From Thiopontia sp964344135 (lineage in GTDB: Bacteria; Pseudomonadota; Gammaproteobacteria; GCF-002020875): a DNA stretch of 31,625 nt. Every line of letters begins with the position of its first letter. Position 1 is the first letter of the stretch. This document shows, one piece after another, positions 1 through 7,289 of this stretch. The stretch spans positions 1-31,625 of the forward strand of contig CAYFMF010000021.1 of the NCBI GenBank assembly GCA_964344135.1, written 5' to 3'. A program made the translations under genes and the position numbers. Below the pieces are notes generated by a model. The model saw only the letters and a list, made by a program, of their open reading frames with translations. It was not told the DNA's origin and searched no databases.

Positions 1-93
1 AATTTCTGAGCATGGTATTTTTCATGGTATTACCGTTTAGCTTAAAAATAAGCCATTGAATATAAAAGATAAAAATGACTTGTTGACAATAGA

Positions 94-561
94 ATGGGAA
101 TAGTTGAGGAAGAGAGGGTCTGGATGGGGCGTGCGTTGGAGCTGGCACGCCGTGCAGAGGATGAGGGAGAGGTTCCTGTTGGTGCAGTCGTTGTTCGTGA
201 TGGGGTAATCATTGGTGAGGGATGGAACCGTCCGATCTCTTCCCATGACCCCTCGGCCCATGCCGAGATCCAGGCGCTGCGTGATGCGGCAGTTCATGAG
301 CGGAACTATCGTCTTCCCGGTACCACACTCTACGCAACCCTTGAGCCCTGCCCAATGTGCGCCGGTGCGATTGTTCATGCACGGGTAGAACGGGTGGTCT
401 TTGCGGCACCAGACCCCCGCACCGGGGCTGCAGGTTCACTGCTGCAGCTGCTGCAGAACCCATCGCTCAACCATCAGTGTGTTGTTGACTCCGGGCTGTT
501 GATGGAGGAGAGCAGTGCTCTCCTGAAGGCCTTTTTCCGCAGGCGTCGCAACCTGCCATGA
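94..561 (+). CDS. tadA: tRNA-specific adenosine deaminase TadA
   Basis: Cytidine/deoxycytidylate deaminase-fold protein of 155 residues, the usual TadA length. It converts adenosine-34 of tRNA-Arg(ACG) to inosine in the cytoplasm. Seen directly: the VPVGAVVV strand near residue 26, the zinc/proton-shuttle motif HAE near residue 56 and PCPMCAGAIVHAR near residue 85, which supplies the two zinc cysteines. The ATG at 94 has no clear ribosome binding site. The in-frame ATG at 124 follows a purine-rich GAGGAAGAGAGGG and could be the real start; I keep 94 because TadA proteins usually have about ten residues before the conserved W-M. The gene overlaps the next one by 4 bp (ATGA), so translational coupling is likely. 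Identity is nearly certain and the start is less so. Confidence 0.95.
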   Translation: MGIVEEERVWMGRALELARRAEDEGEVPVGAVVVRDGVIIGEGWNRPISSHDPSAHAEIQALRDAAVHERNYRLPGTTLYATLEPCPMCAGAIVHARVERVVFAAPDPRTGAAGSLLQLLQNPSLNHQCVVDSGLLMEESSALLKAFFRRRRNLP

Positions 562-1472
562 ACCAGCCCGGATCGTTGATTCGCTACCTGCAGGGGCAGA
601 AGATTGCCCCTGATCTCATGCTGCCCCATCTGGACCGGATCCACCGCCCACTCTGCAGCTGGCTGCATGGGCGTTGTGCCGAATCCCCAAGACCGCTTCT
701 TGTCGGAATCAATGGCGCCCAGGGGACGGGCAAAAGCACTCTCTCCGCCATGCTTCAGATCCTGTTGCAGGAGGAGCTTGGCCTGCAGAGTATCGTCCTC
801 TCCCTGGATGACTACTATCTTGGAAAAAGTGAGCGCAACCATCTCGCTGAGAGGGTGCATCCGCTGTTGAGCAGACGTGGCGTTCCCGGGACCCATGACC
901 TGGAGCAACTCTCCCGGCATCTGGAGCAGCTGTTTGCCATTCAGCCCGGGGAGAGGGTTGAACTCTCCAGATTCGACAAGGCAGCGGATGATTGCGCCAC
1001 CCCGGAACGGTGGAGCTGTCCCCCAGATGGGCTGGACCTCATCCTGCTCGAGGGGTGGTGTGTCGGTGCCAGAGCAGAAGAGGATGAGGCCCTCGCTACC
1101 CCGGTGAATGGGCTGGAGTCTCACCATGATGCAGAGGGGGTCTGGAGGCGCTTTGTCAACAGAGCGCTGGGGGAGAGATACCAGCCCCTCTTCTCAAGAC
1201 TGGACCATCTGGTGACCCTGCAGCCACCGGATATGGAGTCCGTTGTTGATTGGAGAACCCTGCAGGAGGAGAAGCTGGAGGGAGAGCAGCGTGAGCGCAG
1301 GGCACTTCAGGAGGAGATCAGGCTATTTGTGAGCCACTTTGAGCGCCTGACGCGCCATATGTGGTCTGAGCTGCCGCAACGTTCTGATATCCTGTTGACC
1401 ATTGGGGAGGACCACCAGCCCGATTCGATTCAATTTTTTCACCATCCGGAGGAAGTTCAGACCAGGCCATGA
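558..1472 (+). CDS. D-glycerate 3-kinase-like P-loop kinase
   Basis: A 304-residue soluble P-loop kinase. A Walker A motif (GINGAQGTGKST) lies near residue 50, followed by a SLDDYYL segment near residue 88, RGVPGTHDL near residue 112, FDKA near residue 145 and LLEGWCVG near residue 168. This order (P-loop, DD-[FY]-Y, R-G-x-x-G-[ST]-H-D, EGW) is what I know from plant-type D-glycerate 3-kinases (GLYK) and related uridine-kinase-like proteins. The C-terminal W-R-x-L-Q-x-E-x-K...F-V-x-[HR]-F/Y segment also fits. The substrate is inferred; another small metabolite kinase is possible. It overlaps tadA and ubiA by 4 bp on each side (ATGA), so the three are probably one transcript. Confidence 0.8.
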   Translation: MNQPGSLIRYLQGQKIAPDLMLPHLDRIHRPLCSWLHGRCAESPRPLLVGINGAQGTGKSTLSAMLQILLQEELGLQSIVLSLDDYYLGKSERNHLAERVHPLLSRRGVPGTHDLEQLSRHLEQLFAIQPGERVELSRFDKAADDCATPERWSCPPDGLDLILLEGWCVGARAEEDEALATPVNGLESHHDAEGVWRRFVNRALGERYQPLFSRLDHLVTLQPPDMESVVDWRTLQEEKLEGEQRERRALQEEIRLFVSHFERLTRHMWSELPQRSDILLTIGEDHQPDSIQFFHHPEEVQTRP

Positions 1473-2326
1473 ACAAGACCACTGCCTATATCCAGTTGAT
1501 GCGACTCGACAAGCCGATCGGGATCCTGCTGCTGCTCTGGCCCACGCTCTGGGGGTTGTGGGTTGCTGCCGATGGGCTGCCACCGTGGATAGTGCTCTCT
1601 GTCTTTGTTGCCGGTGTTGTTCTGATGCGCTCGGCGGGCTGCATTATCAATGATTATGCAGACCGCAAGGTGGACCGCCATGTGCGCCGTACCGCAGAGC
1701 GTCCGCTGACGGCTGGAGTGATCTCGGAGCGTGAGGCGCTGCTGCTCTTTGCACTGCTGATTGTTACCGCCTTTCTTCTGGTGCTCACGATGAATCCGCT
1801 GACAATCAGGCTCTCGTTTGTGGCCGTCGCGCTGGCCATTATCTACCCATTCATGAAGCGCTACACTCATCTGCCGCAGCTCTTTCTCGGGGCAGCATTC
1901 GGCTGGGCAATACCGATGGCTTTCGCTGCAGTTACCGGTGAGGTGCCAGCTGGGGCATGGCTACTCTTCCTGGCCACACTCTGCTGGGCGGTCGTCTACG
2001 ATACGATGTATGCAATGGTCGATCGCGAGGATGATCTGAAGGTGGGGATCCGTTCCACAGCGATCCTCTTTGGGCGCTGGGACCGGGTGCTGATCGGCCT
2101 CTTTCAGCTGACGATGGTCGGACTGCTCACTCTTGCGGGCAGAGAGTTTGGGCTGGGGTGGATATTCTATCTTGGGCTTGCGGCCGCATCACTGCTGGGT
2201 ATCTATCATCAGTGGTTGATACGCCAGCGAGCCCCCGCAGCCTGCTTTCAGGCCTTTCTCCATAACCACTGGCTGGGGATGGCCATCTTCCTCGCTATTG
2301 CCCTGGACAGGATGGGGATGGGATAG
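1469..2326 (+). CDS. ubiA: 4-hydroxybenzoate polyprenyltransferase UbiA
   Basis: A 285-residue polytopic membrane protein of the UbiA prenyltransferase family, which attaches the polyprenyl tail to 4-hydroxybenzoate in ubiquinone synthesis. The first Asp-rich motif appears as NDYADRKVDRHVRRT near residue 61 and the second as YDTMYAMVDREDDLKVGIRST near residue 176, with several hydrophobic helices around them. The N-terminal MRLDKPIGILLLLWPTLWG is typical of bacterial UbiA. The start ATG overlaps the kinase stop by 4 bp. Having ubiquinone synthesis fits the quinone-linked cytochrome module at the right end. I see no terminator after it; the next gene is convergent, 14 bp away. Confidence 0.94.
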   Translation: MNKTTAYIQLMRLDKPIGILLLLWPTLWGLWVAADGLPPWIVLSVFVAGVVLMRSAGCIINDYADRKVDRHVRRTAERPLTAGVISEREALLLFALLIVTAFLLVLTMNPLTIRLSFVAVALAIIYPFMKRYTHLPQLFLGAAFGWAIPMAFAAVTGEVPAGAWLLFLATLCWAVVYDTMYAMVDREDDLKVGIRSTAILFGRWDRVLIGLFQLTMVGLLTLAGREFGLGWIFYLGLAAASLLGIYHQWLIRQRAPAACFQAFLHNHWLGMAIFLAIALDRMGMG

Positions 2327-2340
2327 AGTGCTCCTGCCGC

Positions 2341-2907
2341 TTACCGTTTAGGATATTTCTTCTGGCAGGCACGGGTGATCAGTTTCGCCGCCACATCACT
2401 CCCCAGACCTTGCAGATTGTTGAGCAGGCAGTTCCAGTACTCTTCCGGATATGCAGCCACAGCCTTCTCCTGCGGGGGCAGCTCATAGGGCACTGCAATC
2501 GCCTGCATGGGGTAGCGTGGGGGCTGCTGAGGCACTGCTGTTGATGCCGCTGGCTGTGAATAGATTGGTTGTGGATCCAGAGGGGGCTGCATCATCGCCT
2601 CAGCCCTCGGTTGTGGCATCGGCAGAGGGGCTGGCCTCTGCTGCTGGGGCATCAGCCCCTCCCCGTTGCTGATGGGGTCAAACGGTGATGCAATCGTACT
2701 CCAGATGTCGTCTGGAATTTTCTCCCTTTCAGGACGCTTGCGGTCGGGATTCTGTTGTGGTGGCAGAGGTGCGACTGGGGCAGGGCTGTTGCTGACGTAA
2801 GGTGCTGGAACACTATCGATATCATCTGATTGGGGTACCGGCTGGGCAGCCGCTGAGATGGAGAACGAGAGCGCTGCAACTGCGACCCAAACGTTGTTTT
2901 TTATCAT
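2341..2907 (-). CDS. secreted Pro/Gln-rich hypothetical protein
   Basis: I do not recognise this 188-residue protein. The start at 2907 is chosen because AGGGA lies about 8 bases upstream and because it begins a clean signal peptide (MIKNN, hydrophobic core, cleavage near SAAA-QP); an upstream in-frame ATG at 2949 would add 14 polar residues. The mature part is low-complexity, rich in Pro, Gln and Ala to about residue 145. It ends in a compact segment with two cysteines (W-N-C-L-L-N-N-L-Q-G...T-R-A-C-Q-K) that looks like a small folded or disulfide-forming module. It is probably periplasmic or outer-envelope. It is divergent from the TonB-type envelope operon and could share its promoter region. 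Confidence 0.78.
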   Translation of the reverse strand: MIKNNVWVAVAALSFSISAAAQPVPQSDDIDSVPAPYVSNSPAPVAPLPPQQNPDRKRPEREKIPDDIWSTIASPFDPISNGEGLMPQQQRPAPLPMPQPRAEAMMQPPLDPQPIYSQPAASTAVPQQPPRYPMQAIAVPYELPPQEKAVAAYPEEYWNCLLNNLQGLGSDVAAKLITRACQKKYPKR

Positions 2908-3119
2908 TTTTTCTTCCCTGATAACTGTTTTTCCAAGTTCCCGGATCATACCATTTTCTTTGTCTCAGGGGCCCCGCTTTTTCTCCATTAGGGCGTGGAA
3001 AAAAAACAGTTCCTACAGTAGTATTGGGGAAATGTAACTATCTGGTCATTGTGATCATAAACAGGGGAACCCCAGACCTGTTCAGAGGCTCCCAAGCAGT
3101 AACAGAAAGGAAATCTTCA
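2908..3119. promoter_or_regulatory. divergent intergenic region, probable promoters
   Basis: These 212 bases separate the minus-strand secreted protein from the plus-strand LysM/TonB operon, so both promoters must lie here unless transcription reads through. It contains the short palindrome GGGGAACCCC around 3063-3073 and A- and T-rich runs, but I could not identify a convincing -35/-10 pair. The site just before the LysM gene (AAGGAA, about 8 bases from its ATG) is a good ribosome binding site. Confidence 0.4.
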
Positions 3120-3961
3120 ATGAAAAAAATGGACCACCCGGTTTTCTCCATACTCACTATTGCACTGATGACACTCCTTCCACTGGGTACCCTGCAGGCG
3201 GGAAGTTTCGAGGGCTATCTGGTTGACAGCAAGGGTGGAGTGGTACGTACCCCGTTCGGTGAGTGTATCCATACAGGATTCTGGGACAAGAGTTACGCCC
3301 AGCCCGAGTGTGACGAGATTCTGGAGATCCGTTCCAAATATGCAGTTGCAGTCGATGAGGCAGAGAAGGCCGGAGANNNNNNNNNNNNNNNNNNNNNNNN
3401 NNNNNNNNNNNNNNNNNNNNNNNNNNNNNNNNNNNNNNNNNNNNNNNNNNNNNNNNNNNNNNNNNNNNNNNNNNNNTGGAGATCCGTTCCAAATATGCAG
3501 TTGCAGTCGATGAGGCAGAGAAGGCCGGAGAGCCGATTCCCGAGAAGCCTGCAGAGATCGTGGAGATCGAGGCCGCGCGTATTGAGGAGATCAAGCCGAC
3601 TGCATCGGTTGAGGTCGGTCTTCCACAGTCTGCAGATATCGCAAGTGAGAAGGTTAGTGATTCCGAGCCGGCCCCAGAGCCCACGGAGGTTGAGGTCATG
3701 GATGGAGACAGCCTCTGGACCATCGCCTCCAGTGATCAGGTCTACGGGGATGCAGCGCTCTGGCCCCTGCTGTTGTGTGCCAACAAGGAACAGATCATTG
3801 ATGCGGACCTGATCTATGCCGGACAGATTCTCTCTGTCCCACACGGTGCATCGGACGAGATGCAGCAGGCTGCCATTGACCACGCCAACAACCGTGGGGA
3901 GTGGGAACTGGGTGAGGTCGAGGACAGCGATCTTGAGTACCTTGCGCTGAACTGCAATTAA
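3120..3961 (+). CDS. secreted LysM-domain protein, split by an assembly gap
   Basis: An exported protein with a signal peptide (MKKMDHPVFS..., cleavage near LQA-GS), then a segment G-Y-L-V-D-S-K-G-G-V-V-R-T-P-F-G-E-C with further W and C residues. That segment resembles the N-terminal module of OmpA-like proteins in many gammaproteobacteria. An acidic linker and a C-terminal LysM peptidoglycan-binding domain follow (D-G-D-S-L-W-T-I-A...L-I-Y-A-G-Q-I-L-S-V). A run of 100 N at 3377-3476 interrupts the frame. The 55 bases on each side are identical; collapsing them restores one frame and gives 228 residues, with LysM at about 140-190. An AAGGAA site precedes the ATG. It is first in the ExbB/ExbD/TonB operon, so a role in holding that complex to the wall is plausible but inferred. 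Confidence 0.82.
3322..3531. repeat. identical 55-bp direct copies flanking the gap
   Basis: Bases 3322-3376 and 3477-3531 read the same for 55 positions and both encode E-I-R-S-K-Y-A-V-A-V-D-E-A-E-K-A-G. The copy ends coincide exactly with the N run on both sides. That is expected for a k-mer overlap between contigs. A true in-gene tandem repeat is the alternative. Confidence 0.85.
3377..3476. other. assembly gap of 100 N
   Basis: Exactly 100 undetermined bases, a common placeholder for a gap of unknown size. The 55 bases before it (3322-3376) and the 55 after it (3477-3531) are identical. Merging them keeps the LysM gene in frame (257 + 430 = 687 nt). The gap is therefore probably an unmerged contig overlap rather than missing sequence. 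Confidence 0.9.
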
Positions 3962-3990
3962 CCATTTTCAAACTACAAGTGAGAGACACC

Positions 3991-4488
3991 ATGTTGAAAA
4001 AACTGAAGTGGAGTGTGCTATTGATGTCGGTGCTGACGGTCTCCTCTCTCCATGCTGCCGAGGATGGAGCGGCAGCAGAAGAGGTAACCGAGGCAGCGGA
4101 GAGCCAGCCGGCAGTTGAGGAGATGAGTGCAAAGCCTGCCGACAACCTCTATATGGAGATCAACAAGCTCGAGCAGCGCGATGACCTTTGTGTGGCCTAT
4201 GTTCGCTTCTCCAACCAGACAGAGAATGAGTTCTCCGAGTTGAAATCGGAACTCTTTGCCTTCAACAGGGAGGATATCATTACCGCCCACTTCCTGGCTG
4301 ACTTCCAGAGGGTTACCGCCAACAAGACGGTAGTGAAACTGGTACCGATGAAGGGGGCAAAATGTGATGAGATCGACAGCATTCTGCTTAACCGCATGGT
4401 CTCGTGCAAGAGTGGTGGAGATGATGTTGCCAACTGCATGGGCATGATCAGGACGGGAACCAAGGCCTCCGTCAGGCTCTTCAAGTAA
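3991..4488 (+). CDS. small secreted hypothetical protein of the TonB-type operon
   Basis: I do not recognise this 165-residue protein. It starts MLKKLKWSVLLMSVLTV with a signal peptide cleaved near LHA-AE; the ATG at 3991 is preferred over the in-frame GTG at 3979 because it sits directly on the signal peptide. An Ala/Glu-rich linker to about residue 45 precedes a folded domain with four cysteines (near residues 69, 131, 144 and 153), which suggests two periplasmic disulfides. It lies 29 bp after the LysM gene and 11 bp before exbB, and its stop overlaps the exbB ribosome binding site. It is therefore very probably a periplasmic accessory of the ExbB/ExbD/TonB machine; that role is inferred from position only. 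Confidence 0.82.
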   Translation: MLKKLKWSVLLMSVLTVSSLHAAEDGAAAEEVTEAAESQPAVEEMSAKPADNLYMEINKLEQRDDLCVAYVRFSNQTENEFSELKSELFAFNREDIITAHFLADFQRVTANKTVVKLVPMKGAKCDEIDSILLNRMVSCKSGGDDVANCMGMIRTGTKASVRLFK

Positions 4489-4499
4489 GGAGACTTTAT

Positions 4500-5135
4500 A
4501 TGGGACTGGAACTGCTGATAAACAAGGGCGGCCCTGTAGCCATTATTCTGTTGGCGCTCTCTGTCTATGGATTTGCAATCTTTCTCCTTAAGCTCTACCA
4601 CTTCCAGTCCAGGAAGGTGCTGTTCGGTTCTCACGATTATGTAGAGCGTGCCCTGCAGAATATTGAGCGTGGACAGAAGGGGATTGCTGTCACCGATCTC
4701 TCTGCCCGAAAGACACCCATTGCACGGGTGATGGAGCGGGCCATCCGGATCTCTGATGCAGGGACCGCGGTGGGTGAGAGCAGTGCTGCAAAGGAGGAGC
4801 TGGAGAGTGAGGGAAGAACACAGCTTGAGCAGCTTACATCCTATATCCGGGGTCTTGATGCCGTTGCTCACCTGAGCCCGCTGCTTGGGTTGCTGGGAAC
4901 AGTCCTGGGGATGATCCAGGCCTTCATGCAGCTCGAGGAGGCGGGAGTACAGGTGGATGTCACGATGCTGGCTGGAGGAATTTGGGAGGCGCTGATCACC
5001 ACTGCCTTTGGTCTGGCCATTGCAATTCCTGCACTTGCTGCCGTGAACTGGCTCGAGGGGATTGTCGAGCGTGTGCGACAGGACATGGGGGATGCCGTAA
5101 CCCGGACACTGGGCGCCATTCGCCAGGCTGGGTAA
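4500..5135 (+). CDS. exbB: ExbB/TolQ-family proton channel protein
   Basis: A 211-residue inner-membrane protein of the MotA/TolQ/ExbB family, the pentameric stator of proton-driven envelope machines. Three membrane helices are visible at about residues 11-32, 122-142 and 160-180, with a cytoplasmic region between the first two. The conserved second-helix signature S-P-L-L-G-L-L-G-T-V-L-G-M and third-helix signature G-I-W-E-A-L-I-T-T-A-F-G-L-A-I-A-I-P are intact, including the glutamate and threonines that line the proton path. A strong AAGGAG overlaps the preceding stop. It is followed by two exbD genes and tonB. ExbB rather than TolQ is chosen because of the adjacent TonB-type gene and the absence of TolA, TolB or Pal. 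Confidence 0.93.
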   Translation: MGLELLINKGGPVAIILLALSVYGFAIFLLKLYHFQSRKVLFGSHDYVERALQNIERGQKGIAVTDLSARKTPIARVMERAIRISDAGTAVGESSAAKEELESEGRTQLEQLTSYIRGLDAVAHLSPLLGLLGTVLGMIQAFMQLEEAGVQVDVTMLAGGIWEALITTAFGLAIAIPALAAVNWLEGIVERVRQDMGDAVTRTLGAIRQAG

Positions 5136-5208
5136 TACCACCTCACGCTGAATGCGGCGCTGCTGCAGAAGATACGATGACCACAGCTACTGACAGAGAT
5201 TGACAGTA

Positions 5209-5607
5209 ATGCAATTTGAATCATCCGGTTACCAGTCAAAACGGCGCTGGCTGAGTCTGACCTCACTGATTGATGTGGTCTTTCTGTTGTTGATCTTCTT
5301 CATGCTGACCACAAGTTTTTCACAACAGCGCAAGCTCTCTCTCGACATTCCTGCGGAGAAGGGCGAAGGCAAGAGTGCCTGGCAGGGGGCCTCTCTGGTG
5401 CGTGTCCATCCCGGTGGTGGTATCGATATCAATGGGCGACAGGTTGAGCTCTCGCTGGTTGCAGAGAGAGCGTCACAGCTGCTGAAGAAGAGGCCGGAGA
5501 CCCGTTTTATTGTCCGCCCGGATACGGACCTCCCCCTGCAGCAGGTGGTGCTTGTAATGGATCAACTCCGTGCAGGTGGGGCAACACTGGTCAGTCTGAT
5601 TCGTTAG
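5209..5607 (+). CDS. exbD: ExbD/TolR-family protein, first copy (Asp retained)
   Basis: A 132-residue protein with one N-terminal membrane helix (S-L-I-D-V-V-F-L-L-L-I-F-F-M-L at about 20-34) and a periplasmic domain ending V-L-V-M-D-Q-L-R-A-G-G-A-T-L-V-S-L-I. The helix carries the family's essential proton-accepting aspartate (Asp22, codon 5272-5274). I use the ATG at 5209; a TTG at 5200 in the same frame would add three residues. There are 73 bp between the exbB stop and this start, with no hairpin that I can see. It pairs with ExbB to harvest the proton motive force, and the second ExbD starts 2 bp after its stop. Confidence 0.92.
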   Translation: MQFESSGYQSKRRWLSLTSLIDVVFLLLIFFMLTTSFSQQRKLSLDIPAEKGEGKSAWQGASLVRVHPGGGIDINGRQVELSLVAERASQLLKKRPETRFIVRPDTDLPLQQVVLVMDQLRAGGATLVSLIR

Positions 5608-5609
5608 CC

Positions 5610-6014
5610 ATGCGCTTCCACTACCACCGAAAGAGACACAGTGAACTGGACATGACTCCACTGGTCAGTGTGATCTTTCTCCTGATCATCTTCTTCCTTG
5701 TTGCCGGTACCGTAAAGTCCCCAGGATTCTGGGAGATTGACCACCCACACTCCAGCAGCAGTGCGCGGGTTGAGCCAATGGATCTCTCCATCTTTCTGGA
5801 TCAGGATGGGAATATGGCGGTGGGTGAACGCGAGATCAGTAACAGCCATCAACTGCGCTACCTGATTGATGACTCCTATCGTGGGCGCACACCGCCATCC
5901 ATTGAGATCCATGCGGATAGCCGCGTTGACTCTCATCGGGTGGTCAGGCTGCTGGAGAATATTCGCAAGGGTGGAGTAAAAAGGGTGGAACTGATCACCG
6001 AGGTGAATCCCTGA
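5610..6014 (+). CDS. exbD: ExbD/TolR-family protein, second copy (membrane Asp replaced by Ser)
   Basis: A 134-residue ExbD/TolR homologue: a short basic cytoplasmic tail, the signature E-L-D-M-T-P-L-V-x-V-I-F-L-L-I-I-F-F-L-V and a periplasmic domain containing S-I-F-L-D-Q-D-G-N and R-L-L-E-N-I-R-K-G-G-V. The position that is aspartate in canonical D-M-T-P-L-[VI]-D-V sequences is serine here (Ser20, codon 5667-5669). Aspartate at this site carries the proton in ExbD/TolR, so this copy is predicted not to translocate protons itself and probably works as a structural partner of the first copy. It begins 2 bp after the first exbD and ends 2 bp before tonB, so the genes are tightly coupled. Confidence 0.92.
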   Translation: MRFHYHRKRHSELDMTPLVSVIFLLIIFFLVAGTVKSPGFWEIDHPHSSSSARVEPMDLSIFLDQDGNMAVGEREISNSHQLRYLIDDSYRGRTPPSIEIHADSRVDSHRVVRLLENIRKGGVKRVELITEVNP

Positions 6015-6016
6015 CC

Positions 6017-7237
6017 ATGGTTATTCGCTCACGCCAATGGTTTTATGCGCTGACCGGATCCATGTTGCTCCATTTTCTGTTGCTTCAGTCGATCCCGCTC
6101 TATCAGCTGACACCGATGGTCAGGCAGCAGGTCGAGAACCCCTTTACCGTACTGCTTGCTGATCCGGAGATTCTGGAGCAGCTGATTCTTGAGGAACCGG
6201 AGGTGGTTCAGGCCGAGACTCCGGTTGCTGCTGAGCCCATACCGATGGTCTCGCTCGATGAGTCACAGCAGCGGTTCGCCGAGATGATGCCATCTGGTGT
6301 TGCCCTTGAGGTCACTCCAGGGGCGGAGCTGGAGAGTGAGTCTGTAGAGATGGAGGCGCAACCGGAGCTGCCGGAGGCTGCAACGCCTGAACTGGCAGCG
6401 ATGCCAACTGCAGAACTCTCATCCCCCCCCCCAGTAACAATTCTCAAGACACCAAACACGGACGGCATTAAAATGCCAGCCAGGATCGATCACCCCCTCT
6501 CCAGCCTCCCGGAGACAGAAGAGATTGCCTCTCCTGTGGTGCAATCCCTGGTTACCGAGAGGCAAGACCTCAATGAACCGGCTCCGGAACCATTAACCCT
6601 GGAGGATGTTGCCCTTCCAGAGACAGAGATACTTCTCGTGGAGAGTGAGGAGGAGCTTCTGATTGCACAGCTTGGAACAAGAGAGGAGTTCTCCATGGAC
6701 GCGACAGATGTTGCGCCACTACCGGAGCTCCCGGAACTGTTGCCGGAGATCAGCAGTGAGCCAGAGGCGATCCTGGCAGAGATCCAGATTGAGCAGATCG
6801 ACTTTGAGGCCCTGGAGATGGAGATGCTTCCGGAGGTTGTGGCAGAGGAGTGGAGACCATCCCTGCCGGGAGCGGTTGCAGAGACAAAAGGGGATGGCTC
6901 CAGGGTCAAGAGCTGGCGCAGTCGGTACTCCGGTGCAACGGGTATCAGCTTTGGCTATCGGGCAAGAATGCGTGTCAAGCTGACCGGCTTTACCCTCTAC
7001 CCCAAGGCGGTTGCCGAGGAGCAGGGAATTCAGGGCAAGGTGCTGATTGGGTTTGTGATTGACCGCAGTGGTGCGCTGGTGGAGACCGAGATCCTCCAGA
7101 GCTCGGGGCATGAGGTGCTGGACCGGGCGGTTGAGCAGATGGTGGAGATGGCACAGCCCTTCGAGATCTTCTCCGACGAGGTGAAGAGTGACAAGGTTGG
7201 TTTTGCCTTTCCGGTAACGGTCAAGCTCAAGAAATAG
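6017..7237 (+). CDS. tonB: TonB-family energy transducer with long acidic spacer
   Basis: A 406-residue TonB-like protein, considerably longer than the about 240 residues of E. coli TonB. A single N-terminal helix (about 9-30) contains the S-x-x-x-H pattern (Ser15, His19) that contacts ExbB/ExbD in TonB. A roughly 270-residue periplasmic spacer is rich in Glu, Leu, Pro and Ala, with repeated E-L-P-E and E-x-E pieces, instead of the basic/Pro repeats of classical TonB. The C-terminal TonB domain (about 320-406) shows L-Y-P-K-A-V-A-E-E-Q-G-I-Q-G-K-V-L-I-G-F and a final V-K-L-K. It ends the operon. The partner receptor is not in this window. Confidence 0.9.
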   Translation: MVIRSRQWFYALTGSMLLHFLLLQSIPLYQLTPMVRQQVENPFTVLLADPEILEQLILEEPEVVQAETPVAAEPIPMVSLDESQQRFAEMMPSGVALEVTPGAELESESVEMEAQPELPEAATPELAAMPTAELSSPPPVTILKTPNTDGIKMPARIDHPLSSLPETEEIASPVVQSLVTERQDLNEPAPEPLTLEDVALPETEILLVESEEELLIAQLGTREEFSMDATDVAPLPELPELLPEISSEPEAILAEIQIEQIDFEALEMEMLPEVVAEEWRPSLPGAVAETKGDGSRVKSWRSRYSGATGISFGYRARMRVKLTGFTLYPKAVAEEQGIQGKVLIGFVIDRSGALVETEILQSSGHEVLDRAVEQMVEMAQPFEIFSDEVKSDKVGFAFPVTVKLKK

Positions 7238-7257
7238 CAGATCCACCCCTCCCTGCG

Positions 7258-7289
7258 GCTCCGGTCTTCGGAGCGCGTATAATTCACCC
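7258..7289 (+). promoter_or_regulatory. consensus -10 element directly before the ygiQ-family start
   Basis: TATAAT occurs at 7278-7283, only six bases before the ATG at 7290. A 6-bp hairpin (GCTCCG at 7258-7263 with CGGAGC at 7269-7274) lies just upstream. No good -35 hexamer is visible at the expected spacing. If this -10 is used, the transcript would start about at the start codon and be leaderless. Confidence 0.35.

Noticed and set aside
40..53. Short hairpin GCTTA/TAAGC near the left edge
   Set aside because: Only 5 bp of stem, AT-rich and without a T run; not a convincing terminator.
53..64. 12-mer CCATTGAATATA upstream of tadA, repeated at 11529-11540 upstream of the H-NS-like gene
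   Set aside because: A shared AT-rich 12-mer is expected by chance in a window of this size; the flanks do not match.
83..88. TTGACA before tadA, resembling a -35 element
   Set aside because: No -10 element at 16-18 bp spacing, and the site is only 5 bases from the annotated start codon.
3024..3812. Reading the LysM gene straight through the N run from an upstream start
   Set aside because: The frame after the gap is shifted and gives basic/Ser-rich nonsense; the real frame after the gap encodes LysM. The upstream start also lacks a signal peptide and ribosome site.
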